This document shows, piece by piece, positions 1 through 7,204 of a DNA stretch of 13,221 nt. Position 1 is the first letter of the stretch, and each line of letters begins with the position of its first letter. Under the pieces are notes generated by a model. That model did no database searches. It was not told the DNA's origin and worked only from the letters and a program-made list of their open reading frames with translations. The position numbers and the translations under genes were made by a program. The DNA is from Bacteroidota bacterium (GTDB lineage Bacteria; Bacteroidota; Bacteroidia; Flavobacteriales; Flavobacteriaceae), in NCBI GenBank assembly GCA_009936675.1, contig JAACDY010000130.1:1-13221 (forward strand), written 5' to 3'.

Positions 1-314
1 AAGAAATAGAGCAAGGAAAATTTCGGGAAGACCTCTATCACCGCTTAGCAGTTATCCTTATAAAAGTTCCTTCTCTTAAAGAAAGAAAAAAAGACATTCC
101 ATTGCTGGTGGATTACTTTACCGAAAACCTTGTAGCCGATCAGGGTCTAGATCCCAAAACCTTTTCCAAAGCTGCCATCAATCAGTTGATGGATTATCCT
201 TGGACCGGTAACATACGCGAGTTAAAAAATGTTATTGAGAGGTTGATGATTTTGGGGTCGAATCCGGTTACCGAAGAGGATATTCAACAATTTGCTGCTA
301 AACCCAAACTTTAG
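1..314 (+). CDS. Sigma-54-dependent response regulator/activator (NtrC family), C-terminal part, 5' end outside window
   Basis: The reading frame is open from base 3 and gives 103 visible residues, so the gene starts before the window. The protein would be an AAA+ ATPase that remodels sigma-54 RNA polymerase to open promoters. The visible part begins with the GKFREDLYHRLAV segment, followed by the VPSLKERKKDIPLL stretch and the YPWTGNIRELKNVIERLMIL (W-x-GN-x-REL-N) segment, all diagnostic of the C-terminal half of the sigma-54 interaction domain. Only about 18 residues follow before the stop, ending in AAKPKL. There is therefore no Fis-type helix-turn-helix, which most NtrC proteins carry. 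Similar shortened proteins, usually with an N-terminal receiver domain, are known to me from flavobacteria, so this looks like a natural end and not a truncation. The N-terminal domain cannot be seen. The next gene starts 3 bases after the stop, suggesting co-transcription. Confidence 0.9.
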   Translation, partial: EIEQGKFREDLYHRLAVILIKVPSLKERKKDIPLLVDYFTENLVADQGLDPKTFSKAAINQLMDYPWTGNIRELKNVIERLMILGSNPVTEEDIQQFAAKPKL

Positions 315-317
315 TTG

Positions 318-1700
318 ATGATGAAAAAATTATGCCTAATACTGCTGTTCGTTGGTCTTTCTTTAAATGCTCAAAAGGAAGAAGAAGTGAACAGTCAAAT
401 CAAAGAAATCTATCGCCAAGCACTGACCCAAGGAAAAAGTTACGATTGGTTGAATCATCTCACCAATCAAATAGGGGGACGCTTGTCGGGATCTTTGAAT
501 GCTGAGAGAGCCATTAAGTGGGCCAAAGAGGAACTCGATACATTACCATTGGATTCTGTTTGGTTGCAAACGGTTATGGTTCCCAAATGGGTTAGGGGTA
601 CTTTTGAATATGCCAATATAGAATCCAGTCCAGGCAACACCATCAATGTGAACATATGTGCTTTGGGAGGTTCTATTGCGACCCCCTCTGTTGGAATTCG
701 TGCCAATGTGATAGAAGTCAATCAGATTGATGAATTGGCCAAATTGGGTAAAGACAAAATAAAAGGTAAAATTGTTTTTTTTAATCGTCCTATGCAGGCA
801 GATTTGATCAACACTTTTAAAGCCTATGGGGGTGCCGTAGATCAGCGATACAATGGAGCTGCAGAAGCCGCCAAATACGGAGCTCTGGCGGTGATTGTTC
901 GTTCTTTGAATTTTCGATTGGATGACTATCCGCATACTGGAGTGATGAGTTATGGCGATTTGCCCATCAATAAAAGAATTCCCGCTGCTGCCATCAGCAC
1001 CAACGATGCTGAGTTACTTAGCTCTATGATTGCCCTAAACCCCAAACTACGGTTTTTTATCAAGCAAAACTGCAAGAATTATCCAGAGGTTAAATCTCAT
1101 AATGTCATTGCTCAAATCAATGGGGAAGTATCTCCAGAGAAAATTATATTAGTGGGTGCCCATTTGGATTCTTGGGATTTGGGAGATGGAGCTCACGATG
1201 ATGGGGCAGGGGTGGTGCAGTCTATGGAGGTGATGAGATTGATGAGCCAAAAAGGATTTCGACCCAAAAACACCATTAGAGTGGTGTTGTTTGCCAATGA
1301 GGAAAATGGATTGAAGGGAGCAAAGGCTTACAGTAAAAATGTAAAAAAGAGCAAAGAACAACACCTGTTGGCATTAGAGTCCGATACTGGAGGTTTTAGC
1401 CCCAGGGGATTTAACTTTGATACCAAAGAAAAGTATTTAAAAAGAATTTTGTCTTGGAAACCCTATTTTGATCCCTATTATATCCATTTATTTGAAGGAA
1501 GCGGAAGCGGCGCAGATGTGAACTTGCTCAAAGGAAGTGCATTGGTTTTGGCAGGTTTGAAAACCGATTCCCAGAGGTATTTCATCCATCATCACTCCGA
1601 GATGGATACATTTGATCAAATCAATAAGCGAGAATTGGAAATTGGAGCTGCGACCATGGCTGCTTTGGTGTATCTTACAGATCAGTTGGGTCTTGAATAA
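318..1700 (+). CDS. Secreted M28-family metallopeptidase with PA domain (carboxypeptidase Q-like)
   Basis: Predicted exported zinc aminopeptidase/carboxypeptidase of 460 residues. The reading frame is open from a TTG at 315, but the ATG at 318 (or 321) is the better start because it leads straight into a signal peptide: MMKK, a hydrophobic stretch, then LNA before Gln19. A protease-associated (PA) domain spans roughly residues 130-235. The M28 catalytic domain follows, with the co-catalytic zinc ligands visible: His282 in GAHLDSWD, Asp294/295 in the HDDGAG segment, Glu328-Glu329 in FANEENG, Asp356 in ESDTGG, and a His in the HHHSEMDT stretch (424-426). The order PA then M28, and the HLDSWD...DDGAG spacing, match the carboxypeptidase Q (PGCP) type. 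It probably cleaves short peptides in the periplasm or outside the cell. It lies between a sigma-54 activator and a MATE exporter, apparently in one operon. The substrate cannot be inferred. Confidence 0.9.
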   Translation: MMKKLCLILLFVGLSLNAQKEEEVNSQIKEIYRQALTQGKSYDWLNHLTNQIGGRLSGSLNAERAIKWAKEELDTLPLDSVWLQTVMVPKWVRGTFEYANIESSPGNTINVNICALGGSIATPSVGIRANVIEVNQIDELAKLGKDKIKGKIVFFNRPMQADLINTFKAYGGAVDQRYNGAAEAAKYGALAVIVRSLNFRLDDYPHTGVMSYGDLPINKRIPAAAISTNDAELLSSMIALNPKLRFFIKQNCKNYPEVKSHNVIAQINGEVSPEKIILVGAHLDSWDLGDGAHDDGAGVVQSMEVMRLMSQKGFRPKNTIRVVLFANEENGLKGAKAYSKNVKKSKEQHLLALESDTGGFSPRGFNFDTKEKYLKRILSWKPYFDPYYIHLFEGSGSGADVNLLKGSALVLAGLKTDSQRYFIHHHSEMDTFDQINKRELEIGAATMAALVYLTDQLGLE

Positions 1701-1728
1701 GATTCTTTATTTCCCCTGCTAATATTCC

Positions 1729-3096
1729 ATGAAACTCAGAACTTACACCAAAGAGTTTGGCACCAATCTTCGATTGGCCTATCCCGTCATAGTGGGTATG
1801 TTGGGGCACACCGTAGTACAATTGATCGACAATATCATGGTGGGTCAGTTGGGAACGGCAGAATTGGCGGCCGTTTCTTTGGGCAACAGTTTTGTTTTTG
1901 TAGCCATGTCGCTAGGAATAGGATTCTCAACCGCCATTACTCCTATGATTGCGGAGTCTTTTGGTGCAAAAAATCACAACAAAGTCAGGTATGTTTTTGT
2001 TCACGGTCTGATCCTTTGTTTTGGATTGGGTTTGGTATTGGCCCTGCTGGTGCTGTGGGCTCAACCGCTGTTGTCACAAATGGGGCAACCTCAGGAAGTG
2101 GTTGCTTTGGCCAAACCCTACCTTTTTTGGGTGGCCCTCTCGTTGGTGCCCTTGGTTGGTTTTCAAGGACTTCGGCAATTTGCCGAGGGCTTGTTTCAGA
2201 CCCGCTTGGCCATGTATGCAACGCTGATGGGTAATCTGATTAACGTATTATTGAATTACCTTTTGATTTTTGGTCTTTACGGTTTTCCCGAGTTGGGCGT
2301 CGAAGGGGCAGCACTGGGAACCTTGTTCTCCCGATGGACAATGGTCTTGTTTATGGCCATCAACGTCAAAAATCAGAAAAGTTTTAAAAGATACAACCGC
2401 AAACTGTTAAGAGTAAAACTCCAAAAGACACTTTTTAAAAAGATTATTTCTTTGGGTTTTCCTTCCGCATTGCAAATGTTCTTTGAGGTTACTTTTTTTA
2501 CCTCTGCCATTTGGATGTCGGGAATGTTGGGAAAAAATCCCCAAGCGGCCAATCAGATTGCACTCAATTTGACTTCCATGACTTATATGGTAGCTCTAGG
2601 TTTGGGGGTAACCGCAATGATACGGGTAGGAAACGAAAAGGGACGTCAAGATTTTATTTCCCTGAGAAGGGTAGCGATATCTACCTTTTTTCTCGTTTTT
2701 CTGATGAGTTCTCTTTTTTGTTTGTTCTTTGTTGTTACCCATGACTTACGCCCTTGGTTGTATCTGGATGGCAATCCACCAGAGATATCTTCCGATGTTT
2801 TTACGGTGGTTGAAATTGCCTCGGATTTAATCCTAATCGCTGCTTTTTTTCAAATCGCCGATGGACTCCAAGCAGTTGTTTTGGGGGCCTTGAGGGGAAT
2901 TCAAGATGTGATTATTCCCGCCTTTCTGATCTTTATATCTTATGGAGCCATAGGTTTTCCCGTTTCTTACTATTTGGGACTAAAAACCGAGTGGGGGGCT
3001 TCCGGAATTTGGATGGGCCTTTTGACAGGATTAACACTTTCAGCACTGTTGTTGCTTCTCAGATTTCAGTATCTTTCCCAAAAATTAGATTCCTAA
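1729..3096 (+). CDS. MATE-family multidrug/Na+ (or H+) antiporter, NorM-like
   Basis: Inner-membrane exporter of 455 residues, the usual length of bacterial MATE proteins, which extrude cationic drugs and toxins in exchange for Na+ or H+. The N-terminal part has the conserved pattern of this family: LRLAYPVIVGMLGHTVVQ, then IDNIMVGQLGTAELAAVSLG, then SFVFVAMSLGIGFSTAITPM. The second half repeats the arrangement (around residues 235-300, SLGFPSALQMFFEV and NQIALNLTSM), as expected for two pseudo-symmetric six-helix bundles. About twelve hydrophobic segments are apparent by eye. The ATG at 1729 lies 28 bases after the peptidase stop, with no clear Shine-Dalgarno sequence, which is common in Bacteroidota. 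The small gene at 3110 follows after 13 bases. The gene is intact. The transported compound and coupling ion cannot be assigned from sequence alone. Confidence 0.93.
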   Translation: MKLRTYTKEFGTNLRLAYPVIVGMLGHTVVQLIDNIMVGQLGTAELAAVSLGNSFVFVAMSLGIGFSTAITPMIAESFGAKNHNKVRYVFVHGLILCFGLGLVLALLVLWAQPLLSQMGQPQEVVALAKPYLFWVALSLVPLVGFQGLRQFAEGLFQTRLAMYATLMGNLINVLLNYLLIFGLYGFPELGVEGAALGTLFSRWTMVLFMAINVKNQKSFKRYNRKLLRVKLQKTLFKKIISLGFPSALQMFFEVTFFTSAIWMSGMLGKNPQAANQIALNLTSMTYMVALGLGVTAMIRVGNEKGRQDFISLRRVAISTFFLVFLMSSLFCLFFVVTHDLRPWLYLDGNPPEISSDVFTVVEIASDLILIAAFFQIADGLQAVVLGALRGIQDVIIPAFLIFISYGAIGFPVSYYLGLKTEWGASGIWMGLLTGLTLSALLLLLRFQYLSQKLDS

Positions 3097-3109
3097 ACCG
3101 ATATTTAAG

Positions 3110-3334
3110 ATGGATTTACCAAAGTTTTTGATTGCAGACAGTTCAGCCTTAGAAGAAGCAATTTTTATTGCGCATACGGAGTATCCCCGTTTTTTTCTTA
3201 ATGTTGCCAATGACGAAGTTCACTGGATGGAGGAGTTTGAAAAGGAAGACAGGGAGGAGTTGGAATCCCAGACCGCTCAACTCATTGAGCAGGCACTAGA
3301 TTTCTATGATAAGGAAATGGAAAATTTAGATTAA
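3110..3334 (+). CDS. Small conserved acidic protein of unknown function
   Basis: A 74-residue protein with no signal peptide, membrane segment or cysteine. It starts MDLPKFLIADSS, has a central aromatic stretch (YPRFFLNVANDEVHWMEEFE) and ends in a helix-prone, Glu/Asp-rich tail. I recognise the general pattern (a PKFL-type start, then a PRF-N-V-DE-W core) from small hypothetical proteins of flavobacteria that sit beside a PAP2 phosphatase gene, but know of no function. Its place 13 bases after the MATE gene and 3 bases before the PAP2 gene argues that it is a real, co-translated gene and not chance. It is most likely cytoplasmic. A role with the membrane phosphatase is only a guess from position. 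Confidence 0.8.
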   Translation: MDLPKFLIADSSALEEAIFIAHTEYPRFFLNVANDEVHWMEEFEKEDREELESQTAQLIEQALDFYDKEMENLD

Positions 3335-3337
3335 CCC

Positions 3338-3904
3338 GTGGAGGAGCTTATTGCCCTAGATCAGCAAGTATTTCTTTTTCTCAATCAAATGGGATCCAAA
3401 ACTTTTGATGGTTTTTGGATGTTGATGACCCACAAGGCGACCAATATTAGTCTGTATTTATTTTTGGCTCTTGAATATCTTAAGCAGACAAGTCTGAAAT
3501 CTTTTTTAGTGCTCCTCTTCTCCGTTGCCCTTCTGATCTTGGTCACGGATCAGGGAACCAATCTTTTTAAGGATGGTTTCCAGCGGTTACGTCCTTGTCA
3601 CGAACCTGAAATCATGGAAATGCTAAGGTTGGTTAAATCTTCCTGCGGGGGTTTGTATGGATACTTCTCGGGCCATGCCTCCAATTCTTTTGCCTTGGCG
3701 GTTTTTTTCTCTTGTATTTTTGGGGTCAAATACCGTAAACTACCTTTTGTATTGTTGTTTGTTGCTTTCCTAGTGGCCTACAGTAGAATTTATATAGGAG
3801 TTCATTATCCCTTGGATGTTGTTTCGGGTATGACTTTTGGTGCTTTGGCGGGCTTGTTATTTTTCCGCATCTGGCGAAAGTTTAATGGGGTATTTTTGAC
3901 ATAA
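3338..3904 (+). CDS. PAP2-family membrane phosphatase (lipid phosphatase / undecaprenyl-PP phosphatase type)
   Basis: Integral membrane acid phosphatase of 188 residues. All three signature motifs of the type 2 phosphatidic acid phosphatase superfamily are present: K78-x6-R85-P86 in KDGFQRLRP, the SGH motif at 111-113, and S149-R150-x5-H156-x3-D160 in SRIYIGVHYPLD. His113 and His156 would be the catalytic pair. About five to six hydrophobic segments are visible. Members dephosphorylate phosphatidic acid, phosphatidylglycerol phosphate or undecaprenyl pyrophosphate; which one applies here is not determinable. The start is a GTG 3 bases after the stop of the small acidic gene. It is preferred over the next Met (residue 18) because the EELIALDQQVFLFLN segment belongs to the conserved family N-terminus. 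The stop lies one base from the stop of the convergent msrA gene. Confidence 0.9.
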   Translation: MEELIALDQQVFLFLNQMGSKTFDGFWMLMTHKATNISLYLFLALEYLKQTSLKSFLVLLFSVALLILVTDQGTNLFKDGFQRLRPCHEPEIMEMLRLVKSSCGGLYGYFSGHASNSFALAVFFSCIFGVKYRKLPFVLLFVAFLVAYSRIYIGVHYPLDVVSGMTFGALAGLLFFRIWRKFNGVFLT

Positions 3905-3905
3905 A

Positions 3906-4562
3906 TCAATGCTGTTCCTTTTTGAGCAATTCAGGCGATATGGCTTTGAATTTATTCAATCTGGGCTTAGAAACATTCAATATGTAGAGGTCATTGGGGT
4001 TGTTTTTCTCATAGTCTTGATGGTAGTTCTCAGCATAATAAAACTTCGATAGCGGTTTGACTTCCGTAACGATTTTATTTGGATAGACCCTTTCTTTGGT
4101 CAGTTTAGAGATATGATCCTCAATGATTTTCTTTTCCGATTCGTTTTGATAAAAAGCTACAGAGCGATATTGTGTCCCTCGATCAGGGCCTTGTTGATTG
4201 AGAAGGGTGGGGTCGTGAGAATCAAAAAAAACTTCCACTAAGGTGGCAAAATCAATGACTTTGGAGTCATAGACAACCTCTACTGTCTCCGCATGACCAG
4301 TTTTTCCAGTGATTACTTGGTAGTAGGTGGGATTTTTGGTTTTCCCTCCTGCATAGCCAGAAAAAGCCTCTTCGACTCCTTCCAGGCTTTCGTAAACGGC
4401 CTCCACACACCAAAAGCATCCAGAAGCAAAGTAGGCTTTGGATTTGTTTTGATAGTGTTCTGAGGGACTCCAAACCGCCGTCGAACGATCTTTGGGTTCA
4501 GGAGTTCCAATTTGACAAGTGTTGATGAGTATAAAACTTAGTAGTAGATACATGATTTTCAT
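3906..4562 (-). CDS. msrA: Peptide-methionine (S)-S-oxide reductase MsrA, exported/lipoprotein form
   Basis: Repairs oxidised methionine (S-sulfoxide) in proteins. The 218-residue protein has an N-terminal hydrophobic segment (MKIMYLLLSFILINTC) whose Cys16 could be a lipobox cysteine, although Thr at -1 is not ideal. It is therefore probably periplasmic or membrane-anchored. The MsrA core starts near residue 43: GCFWCVEA carries the catalytic Cys49, followed by FSGYAGG, the TGHAE segment, the FFDSHDPT stretch, GTQYRS, and YHQDY near the end. The only other cysteine in the mature part is Cys52, so the usual C-terminal resolving cysteines are missing; Cys49 and Cys52 form a C-x-x-C pair. The gene begins 10 bases after the sulfatase stop, which suggests co-transcription. 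No MsrB domain is fused. The start at 4562 is chosen because it gives a full signal sequence; Met4 is an alternative. Confidence 0.93.
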   Translation of the reverse strand: MKIMYLLLSFILINTCQIGTPEPKDRSTAVWSPSEHYQNKSKAYFASGCFWCVEAVYESLEGVEEAFSGYAGGKTKNPTYYQVITGKTGHAETVEVVYDSKVIDFATLVEVFFDSHDPTLLNQQGPDRGTQYRSVAFYQNESEKKIIEDHISKLTKERVYPNKIVTEVKPLSKFYYAENYHQDYEKNNPNDLYILNVSKPRLNKFKAISPELLKKEQH

Positions 4563-4572
4563 CTTTTAATGA

Positions 4573-6024
4573 TCAATTTATTCTTCCGGCAGGTCGATTT
4601 TCAGTTCCATCAATGTCATAGAGTTTATCCCCCAACTTTGATCGCATTTCGTTCGCTAGAACTTTAATTTTTTCGACCACCACTGGATACTGGGCAGCGA
4701 CGTCATTGGTTTCACTAATATCATTTTTAAGGTCGTATAGCTCAATATTTTCAACTGTATTCATTTCATATTTCACGGGGTATCCATCTTTTCCAGCTTC
4801 TCTGCCATTTAGGGTTCTGTATGAATGAGGGAAATAGAGCTTCCAGTCTTTATATCTTACTCCGTGCAATTCATTTTGTTTGTAATAAAAGAAATAAGCT
4901 TCTTGTGGACTTTGATGATCTTCTCCTGTCAGTATTTTCAAAACACTTTTTCCGTCAATTTTATTTTTAGGAAGTTCTGCATCTGTGATTTCTGCGATAG
5001 TAGGCAACAGGTCGATAGCCATAATGGGAGTTTCGATGATTCTTCCCCCTTCAATCGCATTGGGATAATAGATTACACAAGGCTCTCTTTGGCCACCCTC
5101 CCAAGCGGTACCTTTGCCCTCCCTCAATGGGAGCGCACTGCCCGCATGGTTACCGAAGTTTAACCAAGGTCCGTTATCGCTGGTAAAAATAAATAAGGTA
5201 TTCTCGTGGAGTTGATGTTCTTTTAGTTTCTTCATGATTTGCCCTACTGACCAATCGATCTCCATAATGACATCTCCATAAAGGCCCTGCTCACTTTTCC
5301 CTTTGAATTTATCAGAGACGGCAATGGGTGTATGAGGCATGGGGTGAGGTACATAGAGAAAGAAGGGATTTTCTTTATTTCGCTCTATAAAATCTACTGC
5401 AGCCTCAGTTAGTTCAGTGGTCAACTGTCCTTGATCTTCGAGGGTTTTAATTTCTTTTACCACTTCAAAATTTTGGAAGAAAGGGAGTTGTGGATATGCC
5501 TTGGCCAATCGATGATCCGAGGGTACTTGCCTTCCATCATAATCAACTGGCCACATATCGTTGGAGTAGGGGATACCTTTAAATTCGTCAAAACCGTGGT
5601 TGTTGGGTAAAAATTCTGGGTGGTGTCCCAAATGCCATTTCCCAAAAATTCCAGTTTTATAGCCTTTGGCTTTTAGCATTTCTGCCAAGGTGGTTTCTTG
5701 TGCATTGATTCCTATTTTGTGATGAGGAAATAAGGCTCCAGAAATTCCAATTCTATTGGGATAACAACCAGTAAGTAAAGCTGCTCTCGATGCGGAACAC
5801 ACTGCCTGTGCGGCATAAAAATTTGTGAGTTTTAACCCCTTTTCAGCCATTTGATCCAAATGTGGGGTGCTGATATTGGGAGACCCAAAACTACTCAAAT
5901 CCTGATAGCCTTGATCGTCTGTAAAAACAATAACGATATTGGGTGGACTACTGTCAGAAGTGTCAGGTTTTATATCACAGGAAGTGATCATCACAAGTGA
6001 GATCAATAGGAATAGGCTTCTCAT
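4573..6024 (-). CDS. Lipoprotein sulfatase (arylsulfatase-type, formylglycine-dependent)
   Basis: A 483-residue sulfatase of the alkaline-phosphatase fold that would hydrolyse sulfate esters, probably from sulfated sugars. The N-terminus MRSLFLLISLVMITSC is a good lipoprotein signal with the lipid-accepting Cys16. Asp36-Asp37 in FTDDQGY are metal ligands. Cys76 in VCSASRAALLTG fits the C-x-(P/A)-S-R signature and is the residue that a formylglycine-generating enzyme must oxidise. GKWHLG (Lys129, His131), PHTP (around 230), SDNGP (Asp283-Asn284) and Lys304 complete the active site. The C-terminal subdomain ends with an ELYDLKNDISETND segment typical of the family. No SusC/SusD, glycoside hydrolase or maturase gene is in view, so this is not part of a visible polysaccharide-utilisation locus and the substrate is unknown. 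It lies 43 bases after the glycosyltransferase gene and 10 bases before msrA. Confidence 0.93.
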   Translation of the reverse strand: MRSLFLLISLVMITSCDIKPDTSDSSPPNIVIVFTDDQGYQDLSSFGSPNISTPHLDQMAEKGLKLTNFYAAQAVCSASRAALLTGCYPNRIGISGALFPHHKIGINAQETTLAEMLKAKGYKTGIFGKWHLGHHPEFLPNNHGFDEFKGIPYSNDMWPVDYDGRQVPSDHRLAKAYPQLPFFQNFEVVKEIKTLEDQGQLTTELTEAAVDFIERNKENPFFLYVPHPMPHTPIAVSDKFKGKSEQGLYGDVIMEIDWSVGQIMKKLKEHQLHENTLFIFTSDNGPWLNFGNHAGSALPLREGKGTAWEGGQREPCVIYYPNAIEGGRIIETPIMAIDLLPTIAEITDAELPKNKIDGKSVLKILTGEDHQSPQEAYFFYYKQNELHGVRYKDWKLYFPHSYRTLNGREAGKDGYPVKYEMNTVENIELYDLKNDISETNDVAAQYPVVVEKIKVLANEMRSKLGDKLYDIDGTENRPAGRIN

Positions 6025-6067
6025 TTAGTTTTTTTTAAAAATACAAATTTTACCTCACTATTTTATG

Positions 6068-7204
6068 CTACAGTTGTCCCATAAAGTTCATCAAAGACAG
6101 TCCAAATGATTTCCAACTGTATTTGTCTCCAACTTTTTGAAAGGAGGGTTGAAATTGTGAAAGTTTATCGTTAGAGAGAATTTTATTGAGATTCTCCGCA
6201 ATTTTTTCGGCTTTGATTTCAGAGACTATTCCGGTTTGATCATCCAAAATGGGGGTTCGTAGCCCCGCTAGGTCGGAGACCAAAAGTGGAGTTTTGAAAT
6301 GGTAGGCAAGAGGAGTAACACCACTTTGCGTGGCAGAGGTATAGGTTTGTGCAACGACATCTGCGGCACAAAAAACTTGGCTGGCTTTTTGGCTATTGGC
6401 ATAGTTGAAATCGCAAATGATACGCTCTTTGAGATTGAGTTTTCGGATGAGTTCGGTATATTTCTGTTTGGGTTCATAAGCCTCACCCACTATGGCCAAG
6501 ATTACATCTGAGCGATTCAATGGTATTTTGGAAAAAGCTTCTATCAACAAGTTCAAACCTTTATATTTTCTAATCAAACCAAAAAACAGTACAATTTTTT
6601 TGTCTTGGGGCCAACCCAATGCCTCTCGTGCTTTTTCTTGGGGGATAGCGCGAGGAAGGTGCTCTGTGATGGGATGGAAACCCCTCCATACTGGCAGTTG
6701 AGGATTGTCGGATACAATTTGATCACCCACAGCAGTCGACAGGCTGGCAAAACCATCCATTTGACTTGAAAAAAGTTGTGTCAGGGTTTTGTCCCAAAAC
6801 TTGGGTTCGTGAGGAATCCAATTGTCAACCAGACCCATTTTTTTGATGGTTTTATGGATTTTTCGCGCAATGCCGTACCAACAGGGCGCCAAGAAAGGAG
6901 TCCAATATCTAAAAATGACATAATCAGGGTTTAGCTGGTTGATGGATTGCGCAACTTTAGACCAATTAAAAGGATTGAAACTATGAATTTTTCTTTTGAT
7001 ATTGAGTTGATCTGGAGCCTTTTCGTCACTGAATTGGGTTTTGCCAGGGAATAGCAGTTTTGGGTATTGGGTGGTAAAGGTAAAAACCGTCACTTCATGT
7101 CCAAGTGCATTTAAGTTTTGCGCCAAATAATTTTGTGTATCAGCAATGCCACCTCTAAAAGGATGGGCAGGACCCAACAACAACACTTTTTTTTTATCCT
7201 TCAT
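6068..7204 (-). CDS. GT-B fold glycosyltransferase, GT4-like
   Basis: A soluble or membrane-associated glycosyltransferase of 378 residues that would transfer a sugar from a nucleotide- or lipid-linked donor to a lipid or glycan acceptor. The N-terminal Rossmann domain starts KKVLLLGPAHPFRGGIADT with the Gly-Gly loop (18-19) typical of GT4 enzymes. The C-terminal domain opens with VLFFGLIRKYKGLNLLIEAF (residues 205-224; Arg212 and Lys213 are likely phosphate contacts). Where most GT4 enzymes have E-x7-E, this one has SATQSGVTPLAYHF (290-303), a variant I know from some other GT4-like proteins. No membrane helix is visible. Its ATG overlaps the last 11 bases of the hydroxylase gene, so translational coupling is likely. 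Codons 4-6 are a run of nine A bases. The acceptor is unknown. Confidence 0.88.
   Translation of the reverse strand: MKDKKKVLLLGPAHPFRGGIADTQNYLAQNLNALGHEVTVFTFTTQYPKLLFPGKTQFSDEKAPDQLNIKRKIHSFNPFNWSKVAQSINQLNPDYVIFRYWTPFLAPCWYGIARKIHKTIKKMGLVDNWIPHEPKFWDKTLTQLFSSQMDGFASLSTAVGDQIVSDNPQLPVWRGFHPITEHLPRAIPQEKAREALGWPQDKKIVLFFGLIRKYKGLNLLIEAFSKIPLNRSDVILAIVGEAYEPKQKYTELIRKLNLKERIICDFNYANSQKASQVFCAADVVAQTYTSATQSGVTPLAYHFKTPLLVSDLAGLRTPILDDQTGIVSEIKAEKIAENLNKILSNDKLSQFQPSFQKVGDKYSWKSFGLSLMNFMGQL

Noticed and set aside
1985..2234. Several overlapping open frames within the MATE gene on both strands
   Set aside because: They lie in other frames of a clear, intact membrane protein gene and show low-complexity compositions typical of shadow frames.
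4825..5163. A 112-codon open frame on the plus strand opposite the sulfatase
   Set aside because: It is antisense to conserved sulfatase sequence, has no recognisable domain and no ribosome binding site.
6044..6052. Promoter-like TAAAATTTG on the minus strand ahead of the sulfatase gene
   Set aside because: The -7 element has one extra base relative to TAnnTTTG and there is no TTG at a suitable distance, so it cannot be separated from chance.
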